This document shows, one piece after another, positions 1 to 8,877 of a DNA stretch of 64,000 bases. The DNA lies in NCBI GenBank assembly GCA_033032865.1, contig JAWHQI010000733.1, forward strand, positions 124,001 through 188,000, given 5' to 3'. Source of the DNA: Dactylorhiza incarnata. Lineage: Eukaryota > Streptophyta > Magnoliopsida > Asparagales > Orchidaceae. The notes under the pieces are model-generated. The model searched no databases. It saw nothing but the letters and a program-made list of their open reading frames with translations, and was not told the origin of the DNA. Within the stretch, counting starts at the first letter, position 1. Every line of letters begins with the position of its first letter. The translations under genes and the position numbers were made by a program.

Positions 1-56
1 CTGCAAACCGCCCGGTCTGTGAGTAATTCTATTGGAAGCGGTCTTCTGGGTAAACA
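1..56 (-). repeat. LTR end of a Tat-type retrotransposon, cut by the window edge
   Basis: The stretch ends in GGGTAAACA at 56, the same outer end as the LTRs of the large Ty3/gypsy elements in this window. It contains the palindrome ACCGCCCGGT seen throughout them. Reverse-complemented it matches the first 56 bp of such an LTR (TGTTTACCC...), so the element or solo LTR lies on the minus strand and extends left of the window. Its target duplication would be CTCAG at 57-61, which cannot be tested here. Confidence 0.8.
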
Positions 57-444
57 CTCAGTTTTTGAAGAATTAAAGATTGCTCAGTTGCCCTAGCCGT
101 TTCCTCCCCTCTCCGTGTGAGAGAGCCCCGTCCGGAAGGACCCCGCCGCCGTCCGCTCCCCTCATCCCGTGAGGAAGATCATCGCCGGAAGGCACCACCC
201 CCTCCCCGCTCGACGTTCCTACGTCACCCTTCGTCTCCTATCACCACTCCGGCGAGAACATAACAAGTTGTTTCATGGGCATGGAAAGGGCACAATAGAC
301 TGGACGCCATCTTTGTGTCTCATGTCAGCTCCATTCCTTTGAAAAAATTTAGTTGTGGCATAACAAAATTTAGTTGTGCCATAACAACATTTGCCACGTG
401 GATTTACTAAATTAGGTTACTTGATTGTTATTGTATATTGCTCC
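57..444. other. Flanking DNA left of element B, no gene recognised
   Basis: This stretch has no retroelement protein similarity. It is GC-rich and C-rich to about 240, then AT-rich. It holds a 21-bp tandem direct repeat (344-364 and 365-385, one mismatch) and a G-box-like CACGTG at 395-400. It continues, once element B is removed, at 52843. It may be the 5' region of a host gene, but no open frame can be assigned. Confidence 0.5.
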
Positions 445-1210
445 TGTTTACCCAGAAGACCGCCTCGGGGTGGCCTTTCTCACAGACCGGGCGGTCTGAG
501 GATGCAAGTCGCCCGGTTCAGGTCCAACAGGGTCCATCAGCACCAACCAACACAAGCCAGGCGGTCTTGTAGGATTCAGATCGCCTCCAAGGATTGAAGA
601 TCTCTGAGGCACAAGTCCAAGCCGTGGTCTCAAGATGGAGACCGTCCGGGTTGCACCATGAAAACTACCAAGGCTCGTCCAGAAGGCAAGCCGCGGTCTC
701 AAGATGGAGACCGCCCGGGTTGCATCATCGCCTTGATCACTTCATCTTCAGTCACCGGCCAAGACAGATTGGAAGCGCAAGCCGCCAAGACCGCGCGGCT
801 TATTACTTTTCTCCTTTCTGTATCCCGTCACCGCCTGCACGATTCTCCGGTACCCAGGCAGACGGTTATTTTATCCCTGCCCATTTGGGCAGGCCCCCGA
901 GCCTATAAATAGGGGGTGGCGACGTTCCCAAGACACACACTCGAATCCAGGAGCTCGCTTGTTTGAGCTGCGGTCTCGAGTTTCCCATCTTGCGACCTGT
1001 CTGACCGGCCGGCTTCAGCTTTTCTGTATCTGTAACCCGTTGTAACCGCTTCTTTTCAATCAAAGGAAAGCCCGTCACAGGAGTGGCATTCGCCGTGATG
1101 GGCGAAGTCTGGCCTTGACCGCTGCTAGTGGTCTCACTCTCTTTAACCAAAAAGTAACCGGCAGGCCGCAGCCTCCGATTTTCTTCGGAGGTGCGATTTC
1201 GTACTCAACA
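445..1210 (+). repeat. 5' LTR of element B
   Basis: This 766-bp LTR has TG...CA ends. A TATA box (TATAAATAG) lies at 904-912, reading on the plus strand. Downstream in R/U5 is a hairpin with stem GCCCGTCAC (1070-1078) and GTGATGGGC (1095-1103) around the loop AGGAGTGGCATTCGCC. A second short hairpin, GACCGCT/AGTGGTC, follows. U3 contains several CG-NN-CG palindromes, for example CAGACCGGGCGGTCTG at 483-498. Confidence 0.93.
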
Positions 1211-1228
1211 GAAACACGCGACCTTCAG
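1211..1228 (+). other. Conserved non-canonical primer-binding region of element B
   Basis: The sequence directly after the LTR is GAAACACGCGACCTTCAG. It does not begin with TGG, as a site for a tRNA 3' end would. The same 18 nt (0-1 changes) abut the 5' LTRs of A (14884-14901), C (28307-28324) and D (48246-48263), although D has a different LTR family. Its complement resembles the variable-loop/T-arm part of a tRNA, so priming from an internal tRNA region is possible; this is inference. Confidence 0.5.
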
Positions 1229-1259
1229 TTCGCGGACTGTCGGTGAAATCCTTGTCACA

Positions 1260-1829
1260 ATGTCAGACCGTCAGTTCCCCCTTGGAGACCGCTCAGACCA
1301 CAGTGAAGATTCCCTGTGGGAGGCTTTGGAACAATCGAAACGAGATGCCGGGCGGGCTCAAAAGCGACTGACCAGCGTCTTGACACAATCAGTTAGGCTT
1401 TAGCACTACTAACCGAGCGGTTAGTCCCACAATAAACCGCGGTTAACCAGGCGGTTACTCCGGTCCCTCCTCCACCTCCTCCTTACCCGTTACCTCAAGT
1501 CGCCAACTTCCAACCACTACAAGAGGGTTTTGTGGCCAGACAAAACTTCTACCAAGAGGCCGCGGACAGCATGCCGGCCCGAGTTCTTGACTTCCAGGGG
1601 GCGACTTCTCATGCAGCCCGCCTATCCTATCCGCCAGAGGGGGCAGCTCGCCTATCCTATCCGCCAGAAGGAGCAGCTCGCCTTTCCTACCCTCCTGAGG
1701 TCGCTGCTCATCATTCCTACCCGCCAGAAGTTGTTGCCCGTTCCTCTTACCAGGCGGCTTGTCCGCGAGTGGCCGTTCCTCTTACCCGTTTCTCTTACCA
1801 GGCGGCTTACCCGCCAGAAGTTGCATCTT
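1260..1829 (+). pseudogene. gag: Element B gag, N-terminal part (broken)
   Basis: The ATG at 1260 opens a frame starting MSDRQFP and then a SLWEALEQS motif shared by all four Tat elements here. A frameshift leads to a stop near 1401. The gag frame resumes at about 1532 with a Tyr/Pro-rich region of repeated ARLSYPPE-type units, a variable linker before the capsid domain. The frame is lost near 1830, where unrelated DNA begins; gag continues beyond element A at 15788. This is the N-terminal part of Gag, which would assemble virus-like particles in the cytoplasm. It is non-functional as it stands. Confidence 0.85.
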
Positions 1830-2130
1830 TTTCGGCCAAATCCTTCTTTCGTTTTGCTTCTCCCGGTCGTCGAACCTGATCAACTCGACTCTTTTCCCTG
1901 CCCCCCGGCCTCTCACTTCGTTTCGTTCTTCCTCTGTACCGTCGAGACACCCGATCGGCCTGACTTTCAAAAATGTCCACCACCGGCCCTTCTCCTTTCT
2001 GGGTCTTGATTTGTCGCGTCGTTTCAGTCGTAGTGGTCGACGGGGAAGAAAGAAATGAATGAATGTCCTTTTGGGAAAATGTAGAATAATACACCTACCG
2101 AGACAAAATCCAAAGGTTGGTGGACGTATC
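1775..2130. other. Unexplained insert in element B gag, left half
   Basis: The gag reading is interrupted by sequence that is partly a degenerate copy of the gag linker (1775-1829) and then unrelated DNA to 2130. It continues after element A from 15682 to 15787. A 37-bp gag segment (1738-1774) is repeated almost exactly at 15788-15824, so about 460 bp of foreign DNA sits between two copies of the same gag stretch. No terminal repeats were recognised. Element A later inserted into it. Confidence 0.5.
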
Positions 2131-2905
2131 TGTTGAGTCCGAAATCGCACCTCCGAAGGAAACCGGAGGCTGCGGGTTGCCGGTTACTTTTTGGGTGGAA
2201 GGATGAGACCGCTAGCAGCGGTCAAGGCCAGACTTCGCTCGCCGCGGCAAATGCCACTCCTGCGACGGGCTTTCCTTTGCTTAAAAAGAAGTGATTACAG
2301 CGGGTTACAAGTGTAAGGAAAGAGAAGCCGGCCGGTCAGACAGTCCGCAAGACAAGAAACTCGAGTCCGCAGCTCAAACAAGCGAGCTCCTAGATTCGAG
2401 TGTGCGTGTCTTGGGAACAGTGCCGCCCCCTATTTATAGGCTTGGGGGCCTGCCCGAACGGGCAGGGATAAAATAACCGCCTGCCCGGGTATAGGAGAAA
2501 TGGGCAGGCGGTGACGGGATACACAAGGAAGGAAGGAAGGAAGTCGTGCAGCTTGACGGCTTGCCCTTCCGACCTAGCTGACCAGAAGCTGAAGATGATG
2601 CGGCCAAGGCGACGATGCTATCCGAGCGGTCTATGTCTTGAGACCGCGTCTTGTTCTTTGACCTCGAACCTTGGCTTATCTCCATGGCACAAACCGCACG
2701 ATCCCCGACATGAGACCGCGACTTGCCCTGTTGGACTTGGGCTTGGATTATCTTTAGTACTTGGAGGCGGTCTAAATTATGTCAGACCGCCTGGCCTGTG
2801 CTAGCCGGAGCTGATGAAGCATGTACAGCCTGAGCTGGGCGACTTGTATCCGCAAACCGCACGGTCTGCGAGTAAATCTATTGAAAGCGGTTTCCCGGGT
2901 AAACA
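2131..2905 (-). repeat. 3' LTR of element A
   Basis: This 775-bp LTR begins TGTTGAGTCC and ends GGGTAAACA on the plus strand. Its promoter signal CTATTTATAG (TATAAATAG on the minus strand) lies near 2430. A hairpin made of GACCGCT and AGCGGTC around AGC lies near 2207-2223. It is followed on its inner side by the purine tract of the element. Confidence 0.95.
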
Positions 2906-2919
2906 TAATCCCCGCATAT
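2906..2919 (-). other. Polypurine tract of element A
   Basis: On the minus strand ATATGCGGGGATTA directly abuts the 3' LTR. The same tract sits at the same place in C (17368-17381), D (40671-40684) and B (50676-50689). This is the position of the plus-strand primer in LTR retrotransposons. Confidence 0.7.
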
Positions 2920-2990
2920 TTTTAAATTTCCGAGAAGATTTCAAAAATATCAGTTCTAGCCGGAGACCGCGCCGACTTCACCCTGTTGGT

Positions 2991-2998
2991 TATAAATG
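2991..2998 (+). promoter_or_regulatory. TATA box of antisense gene aORF1 (element A)
   Basis: TATAAATG lies 104 bp upstream of the aORF1 ATG. C has the same box 104 bp upstream, D has TATAAAAG 103 bp upstream, and B has TATAAGG about 105 bp upstream. The fixed spacing in four copies argues for a real promoter reading opposite to the retrotransposon. Confidence 0.65.
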
Positions 2999-3094
2999 TT
3001 CCAGAAGCTTCGATTCTGACATAACTCCATTGCTACCACGAGTCACTACTCGCCTATTGCGGTTAGAACTTTCGGGTTGAACAGCCCGAAAAAG

Positions 3095-5158
3095 ATGGTG
3101 GACTTAATGGCCCAGCTCGAAATTCTTGAGAAGCCCGGAAAACACCGAGAGAGAGACCGCTCGAAAGATAAGAAGAAGAAAAAGGTGACGCGGCCTGATA
3201 AGACTGTAACAATTGCTTCCACGAGTAAACCGACCGACCCGCTTGCAGGGCTGACAGTCGACTTGTCGTCTAAACAGGAGGCGAGTAAGCCGACCGACCT
3301 GATTCCCGAGCAAACAGCCGACCAGTCGACTAAACAGGAGGCGAGCTATCCGAACCCACCCCCGGCTGATCCCCCAACCTTCTCTGATAAGGGAAAAAGC
3401 CCGCCACCCCCCCCCCCCCCTCCCCCGCAGGATAAGGCAGACCTGGGGACTGCTTCCCAGAAGGGCGATGGGGATGAATCTTTCAGAATGGAAGTTTCCC
3501 CATCCGGGGTTTTCCATCTAAACATAAGAGATGAAGGGGGAGAGACAGTTGACTCCCCCAAGCCGAGCGACCAGCGAGCTTTAGTAGTCGACATCGAGGA
3601 TAGCCCGGAAAAGCCAACCGCCCTGAAGTCGAAAAAGAGGAAGAAGGAGGAATCCGCGGCGGACATGCTTCTTAAGAAGATGAAGAAGCTAAAAGCCAAG
3701 AACAAGGCGGCGTCTGGGAGACCGAGAGCGGACAGCCTGCAAGGCAAGTCGCGCGAGAATGAAGTTTCTGAGGGCTTGATTACTCCTTCCCCCCAGTCGC
3801 ACGACCAGGCTCCTGTCGACGCCCATAGCATCTCTGTAAGTGACATCCTCAGGGATTTTGATTCCTTTCAGAAGCAAGACGATCAGCTGAGAACTTCTTC
3901 TGAACTACAGGCTGCCAACCCGCCCGAAGAGAAAAGAGCCGCCCTGTCCGAGGATGCGACCAGCCTTAAGGAAGCCATCCTTCCTGAGGTTGCGACCAGC
4001 ACCAAGGGGGCCGAAAAGACCGTACCAGCACCTGAAGATACCGTGATGACAGGTATGCGGCTTATGCAGGTGAAGGCGGAGCGAGTAAGAGATAAACTTT
4101 CTGGGCCGCCACCGCCGCCACCCAACCTTCTGTTGCAAGGTAAAAAGGAAGCGGGTTACCTCCCCATTCGTTTTTTCAAGTCGCGGCCCCGAAACAAGTC
4201 GCTCGCTTCGTTGTTGAACCCGTCGCCCAGCTTCTTCCCCTCCGCCGCTCAACTTTCTGCTGTTAGGCGGAGGCAAAGCGAGAGATCGTGGAGAGAACAA
4301 CGCGAAAAGTTTGATACCGAGCAGGCAAGGCGACCTATCCGCTCGAATTCAACCCAAACCGTCGCGGCTTGTAAGCGTGGAAGTTTCGAAAAGAGTGATC
4401 TCCTTTTGAACACTTTCTGACTGCTTTTTCTTATTGCAGATGATTGCGACTCTATTCCGGAGCCGGGCGAACTGGTGACCTATCTTCCCCCTCTTGATCC
4501 ACCCCTGCTGCGTTCTTCGCTGCCGGATACTCGGATGGAGGACGAGATGTCCCGGCTTCAAAAGAATCTCGAAACCCTTGCGAAGCAGTTGAGGGTTATG
4601 GAGGAGAAAGAGAAGACCGCCCAAGACGAGAAAGCTGCTCTTCGGGCTGAGTTGGAAGCCGAAAGGAAGGAGAGCCGGACAGCGCTGGAGGCCGAGCGGA
4701 GAGAGCGCCGGGAGAAGGAAAAGGCGCAGCAAGACCAGGTGGCTGCCCTGACCGCCCGGGTTGATCGTGGAAAGAAAGAGATGCAGAAGCTCGAAGCGGA
4801 CTGTGCCTACAACCGGGATAAATATCTGCATTTGTCGAGGGAGATCGGTGGAAGCCGACGGCCCCTTAATGCTGCTGATGAAGGTCGGCGTGGATCACGC
4901 CGCCCGGATGCTGGGACGGGCTCGTCTCTTCCGGTGGCCGGGACGATCCAACATATTGCTAGTGCAAATGAGCCCACGACGGCCCCGTCTACCCGTGTGA
5001 TCCCAGCGACGCGGGTAGAGAGGGATGCCGCGCAGCTTCATAGCATGATCAATCACCTTAATCACGGCATGAACCAAATGCAAGGGACAATTATCCAGAT
5101 AGGCGACCAAGTCGCGCGGCTTCATAGGGAAGATGTGCCGAGTGAAGCCCGCAAGTGA
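3095..5158 (+). CDS. aORF1 of element A: Lys/Pro-rich coiled-coil protein, antisense to gag-pol, intact with one intron
   Basis: The ATG at 3095 is chosen because the longer frame uses only a TTG. Exon 1 is 3095-4370 and exon 2 is 4440-5158; the intron 4371-4439 (69 bp) has GTAAGC and TTGCAG ends. Splicing (phase 1) keeps the frame and gives 664 aa. Residues 15-40 are Lys-rich; a run of ten or more prolines lies near residue 110. A block around FHLNIRDEGGE and a basic KSKKRKKEE stretch (nuclear-signal-like) follow. Exon 2 is a long Glu/Arg/Ala coiled coil ending in a conserved VERDAAQLHSMINHLNH and DQVARLHRED segment. No catalytic domain is recognised. It is the only unbroken long gene in element A. 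Function is unknown; nuclear location is inferred. Confidence 0.75.
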
Positions 5159-5513
5159 TGAATGACTTTAAGATTTTTAACTGTAATAATATTTCTATTC
5201 GGTCCTTTGGACAACTGTTTGAACTCGATGACATTTCGTCTGTTCTCCAGACCGTGCGGTCTGAGTTTTTGGATTTACTTTATATTCATGTTTGAGTGTT
5301 GATTGATGCCTGTGGATTACTTCATAAGCCGATCGGCTTTTCTCTGTGCTTTTATAATTCGTCTGCTTTAATTGTATTTGTCTTGATAATTCTTTTGTGG
5401 TGATATACCCGCGCGGGCTGACCGGTCTAGCCGTGATTTGACTCTTGCTAAGCGCAGATCAGCCGTTCCTATAAGTAGCGCCCTTCCGAAAGTTTTCTTA
5501 CCAAAACTTGAAG
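5159..5513 (+). promoter_or_regulatory. Spacer between aORF1 and aORF2 of element A, with the aORF2 promoter
   Basis: This is AT-rich non-coding DNA. It contains CAGACCGTGCGGTCTG (5248-5263), AAGCCGATCGGCTT (5325-5338) and a TATA box CTATAAGTAG at 5469-5478, 44 bp before the aORF2 ATG. The TATA box is at -41 to -44 from the ATG in all four elements (C near 19924, D near 43325, B near 38621), which implies a very short leader. Confidence 0.65.
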
Positions 5514-7324
5514 ATGGGAGCAAAGCGCCAGCCGAAGCGACCTGCCAAGACTTCCGCTACCCGCTCTGAAGCCGCTGTGGCTTTTCACTCAGCAGACCTC
5601 GATGAATGTCGTTTGACAAAGGCCAAACTGGACGAGTTCGTTGAGAAACATATGACTGACAGCCCGCTGCTCGCGCGGCTTCCGCTCCGTGACGAGCGGA
5701 TGAATTCTTCCGGGCCGAACCAGATCGCAATCCCAATCGACCATTTCGATTGTGGTTTCAAATTTCCCATTTCTATTGAGCTCGCCGCGATCTTTGACCA
5801 TTATGGAGTTGTACCCAGCCAAATCTCTCCTAACTCGATGGCCGGGATTTGCAGTTTCATCTCCTACCTGCGGTCTGAGAGAGTCCGCTTCTCTATGGAC
5901 CTTTTTAGGAAGATATTTTCGGTGCGGGCTATCCCAGACTCCGAGTCGAATATCTTCAAAGGTCATCTCTACTTCGGCTGCCGCGGGCTGAAGATGGTCA
6001 ACTTGGCGAACAAGGTCACGGCCTGGTCGGAGAGGTACTTGATCTTCGAAGGCCGACTGGCCTGTTGAACCCGAATCCGCAAGTGCGGCCTGAGGAGGCC
6101 TTTCAACAGGTCCCAATAAGCGAGGTGGAGAAGGCAACCTGCAACCTTCTTGAGGATGAGCGGCTTAACATAAGTTACTACATCCCGCTTCTTGCCGAGC
6201 TGGAGAATGTTCGGCCTGAAGATAGTAAGCTTTCCCTTGCTTCCGACTTCAATGTTGACCGCTTGATCTCTTGTGTTGACTCTTCTCCTCTTGTAGCCCA
6301 AGCCGTTGTTCCCCCTAATAAGACGATCAGCCCGGCAGGTTTAGTCTTAACTCAAACGGAGAAGAGGAAAAGACAAGCCAGGAACAAGCCGCTGCTATCC
6401 GATGGGGAGGATTCGTCCTCCTCGGGCGACTTCTCCGCCCATCGTTCCTTCAGCAAGGTGAAGGATTTAAAAGGCCACCCGGTCTTGACCTGGCATCCGG
6501 ACAGCGATGGCGTCCAGGTCTCTACTGCGCTTCCTCACTGGGCGAACGAGAAGTCGGGCCGGCATGCTGAGGCCGCCAGCATCGCTATGTTCGGCCGACG
6601 GAACTTCAGGAGGCTGAGGAAAATTCCTGAGGAAGAGCTCGCCAGGGAGGCCGCGCGGGTTGGTGCTGAGAGCCTCATCACCAACGTCTTCATGGGAATG
6701 ACCTTCAAGAGGTTGATTAAAGCAAATGATCACCTGGAAAAGGAAATTGCCGAACTGAAGAAAGAGAATGCGCGGCTAAAGGAAACCGAGTCGATAAGTC
6801 ATCACCTGGCCAGCCTCAACACCAATGTTCTCAGACCGCACGGTCTCTTACCTTACTCTTTTCTTTTGTAGGCAAAGTACGATGAAACCGACCCGGTCTA
6901 CCAACAGGAACTCTTCCCTCATGTCGCCGAGGGGATTGATAACGCTTTTAACCGCTTGCGGGAACTCAAAGCGTTCGCACCTGGTTTCGAGCATTTCACC
7001 TTCTCAAACGCCTACCCGATCTTGCAAAAGAAGCTAGAAAAGATCAGGCGGGAAGCCAAAGGAAAGAATAAAGCCGACTGATCCAGTTCAGAGGAGAGCG
7101 ACGACGGCGGTGATGAGGCCGAAGAGCCCGCAGCGGCGAAGAGTGGTGAGAGTGGCTCAGAGTCCGAATCCAGCGATTCTGAAGAAGATGCTGGGCGCAA
7201 ATCGGGCGAATTGAGCAGCTCATCTTCGTCGGGTAGAGAGGGTTATTCTCCTGATGTTTCGATTGATGGCAGCGAACACTCAACTGCTCCTGCGTCTAAG
7301 AAACTTAAGTCGCATAATGAGTAG
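5514..7324 (+). pseudogene. aORF2 of element A: Transposase_28 (PF04195) family protein, antisense, 3 exons, two lesions
   Basis: The start is MGAKRQ at 5514. Exons are 5514-6224, 6297-6793 and 6872-7324 (about 553 aa if unbroken). The N-terminal third matches the family pattern of plant putative gypsy-type transposon proteins: a GFKFP block, then IFDHYGVVPSQISPNS and FISYLRSERV. Exon 2 has a conserved STALPHW motif and ends in a coiled coil (LEKEIAELKKENARL). Exon 3 has LFPHVAEGID and then an acidic Ser/Glu-rich tail. Intron 1 is a clean 72 bp. Intron 2's donor reads ATAAGT where copy C has GTAAGT, so it is probably mutated. A 1-bp deletion near 6057 and a TGA at 7079-7081 break the frame. 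The family's function is unknown; the Pfam name does not prove transposase activity. Confidence 0.85.
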
Positions 7325-8444
7325 CTGTGTTTTGCTTTTTATTTAGAATAGCCGTCGGCCTGATGTTGTTAGCCGATCGGCTTAACATAATGTAAAGAAT
7401 GTTTTGATAATGAAATGAAAAGCTTTTACCTGTCTATCCATCTACCTTCTGCGACTTACATGTGATCGTTTGCGATTTTTTTCTGTCAGATCTAACCAAG
7501 TCGTGCGACTTAATGTTAACTTATCCGGTTAGAATAATGATCTTCATAGGATGCCGGTAAAATATTTATTAATAAAAACTCATTCGCATAGCTTGCTTTC
7601 TTCAATCCGGATTGATTCGATTCATCCCGAGCAGGTGCTAACTTATTATGATATCCAGGAAGTCGAATACAATCAAGCCGCGCAGTTACTACTAGACCCT
7701 GCATACTTGCTTTCCAGGATGAAGAATGGCAAGTCATAAGAACAGTTATCAGACCGAGCGGTCAGTATTTTAACTCGGGCGACTTGCAGCTAATATTGCT
7801 GCAAGTCCCACCTCCGCGAATGTAACTGATAACCGATGGGGAATTTGAAATAATCAAGCCGTGCGATAATAAACCGGCTCTACATAATTGCCTTGCAAAA
7901 CAGAATATCAAGTCGCAAGAAGATCAGTTGATTGACCGCGTGATTAACATTCAATCTGAACAATCTTCATGACAGCTTTATATAATATTGACTGACAAGC
8001 CGCACGGGCTGTATATAGAATTTATGCGATTAGCAGATTTAATACTTGCAATGAGAATCATAACTGCCTGATCGAAAAGAGCCTGTATTTAGCCGATCGG
8101 ATTATGTTGGAACCCATAAAGATGATAGATTTACAACCCAAATACTGAGGTCGGCCGGTCATGATTATGCTTGCTTGATATTTACCATGTGATATTTTAA
8201 TGATGCCCTGTTTATTTCAAGCCGTCCGGTTTGAGAACCGGACCGCATGACATCTTAGGAACCTGCTGATTGTAGACCGCCCGGTTTAATAACCAGACCG
8301 CCCAATAGTCCTGGTACCTGCTTATTTCAAACCGCCCGGTTTGAATGTCAAGTCGGTCGGTTTGTTTTGTACATATGAATCCTGCTTTTTCCTCCAAATG
8401 GTCTATAATGACCATATGGAATGAGATAATTCAATACAAGATGA
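7325..8444. other. Non-coding spacer of element A, dense in CG-NN-CG palindromes
   Basis: No gene is seen. About eleven CGNNCG cores were found by eye in 1.1 kb, most with palindromic arms. Examples are AGCCGATCGGCT (7371-7382), AAGTCGTGCGACTT (7498-7511), GACCGAGCGGTC (7752-7763), AAGCCGTCCGGTTT (from 8219) and TTCAAACCGCCCGGTTTGAA (8326-8345, 9-bp arms). The same spacer, with matching palindromes, is at 21777-22913 in element C. Confidence 0.7.
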
Positions 8445-8877
8445 TTACAGACTCAGATGACCAAGTGGGTTGGTGGGCCTAGGCGGCGAACATTGCTTTC
8501 CTCAAGTGGTCATAAGAGCTGTAAAAATAAAGAGAGACAAGTACAGACCCGGATGACCAAGTGGGCAGGTGGGCCTAGGCGGCGAACATTGCTTTCCTCA
8601 AGTGGTCATAAGGGCTGTAAGCGACTCGTCTGCTCTCTTGCCTAGGGCTACAAGCCGAGTTTGATCAATTGGGCAGGTGTGGTTGTGCCGCGGGGGCTAT
8701 ACCGACATTGCTTTCCTCAGAGAGATAAACTCAGTTGTGGGTCCCGCTTAGGCATCGCTTGAGAGTACCTAGGAGTATTCGATGGTCACAGACTAAGATG
8801 ATAAGTTGGGCAGGTGTGGTTGTGCCGCGGGGGCTATACCGACATTGCTTTCCTCAGAAAGATCATCAAAGCTGTAA
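8445..8877 (-). repeat. Array of four hairpin units in element A
   Basis: Four imperfect units occur here. Each has an inverted repeat around a constant loop carrying CACCTGCCCA and GAGGAAAGCAATG (sense of the element), or a slightly diverged form. Stem of the two outer units: ATGACCA/TGGTCAT (8457-8463 with 8507-8513; 8553-8559 with 8603-8609), with an outer TTACAG/CTGTAA pair. Third unit: TTGATC near 8661. Fourth: GATCATC at 8861-8867. One base in each of the last two stems is changed in this copy. The order of stem types is the same in B, C and D. Confidence 0.7.

Noticed and set aside
3346..3846. Minus-strand frame opposite aORF1 of element A
   Set aside because: Shadow of the Lys/Glu-rich coding strand; no similarity to retroelement or other proteins and not kept in D or B.
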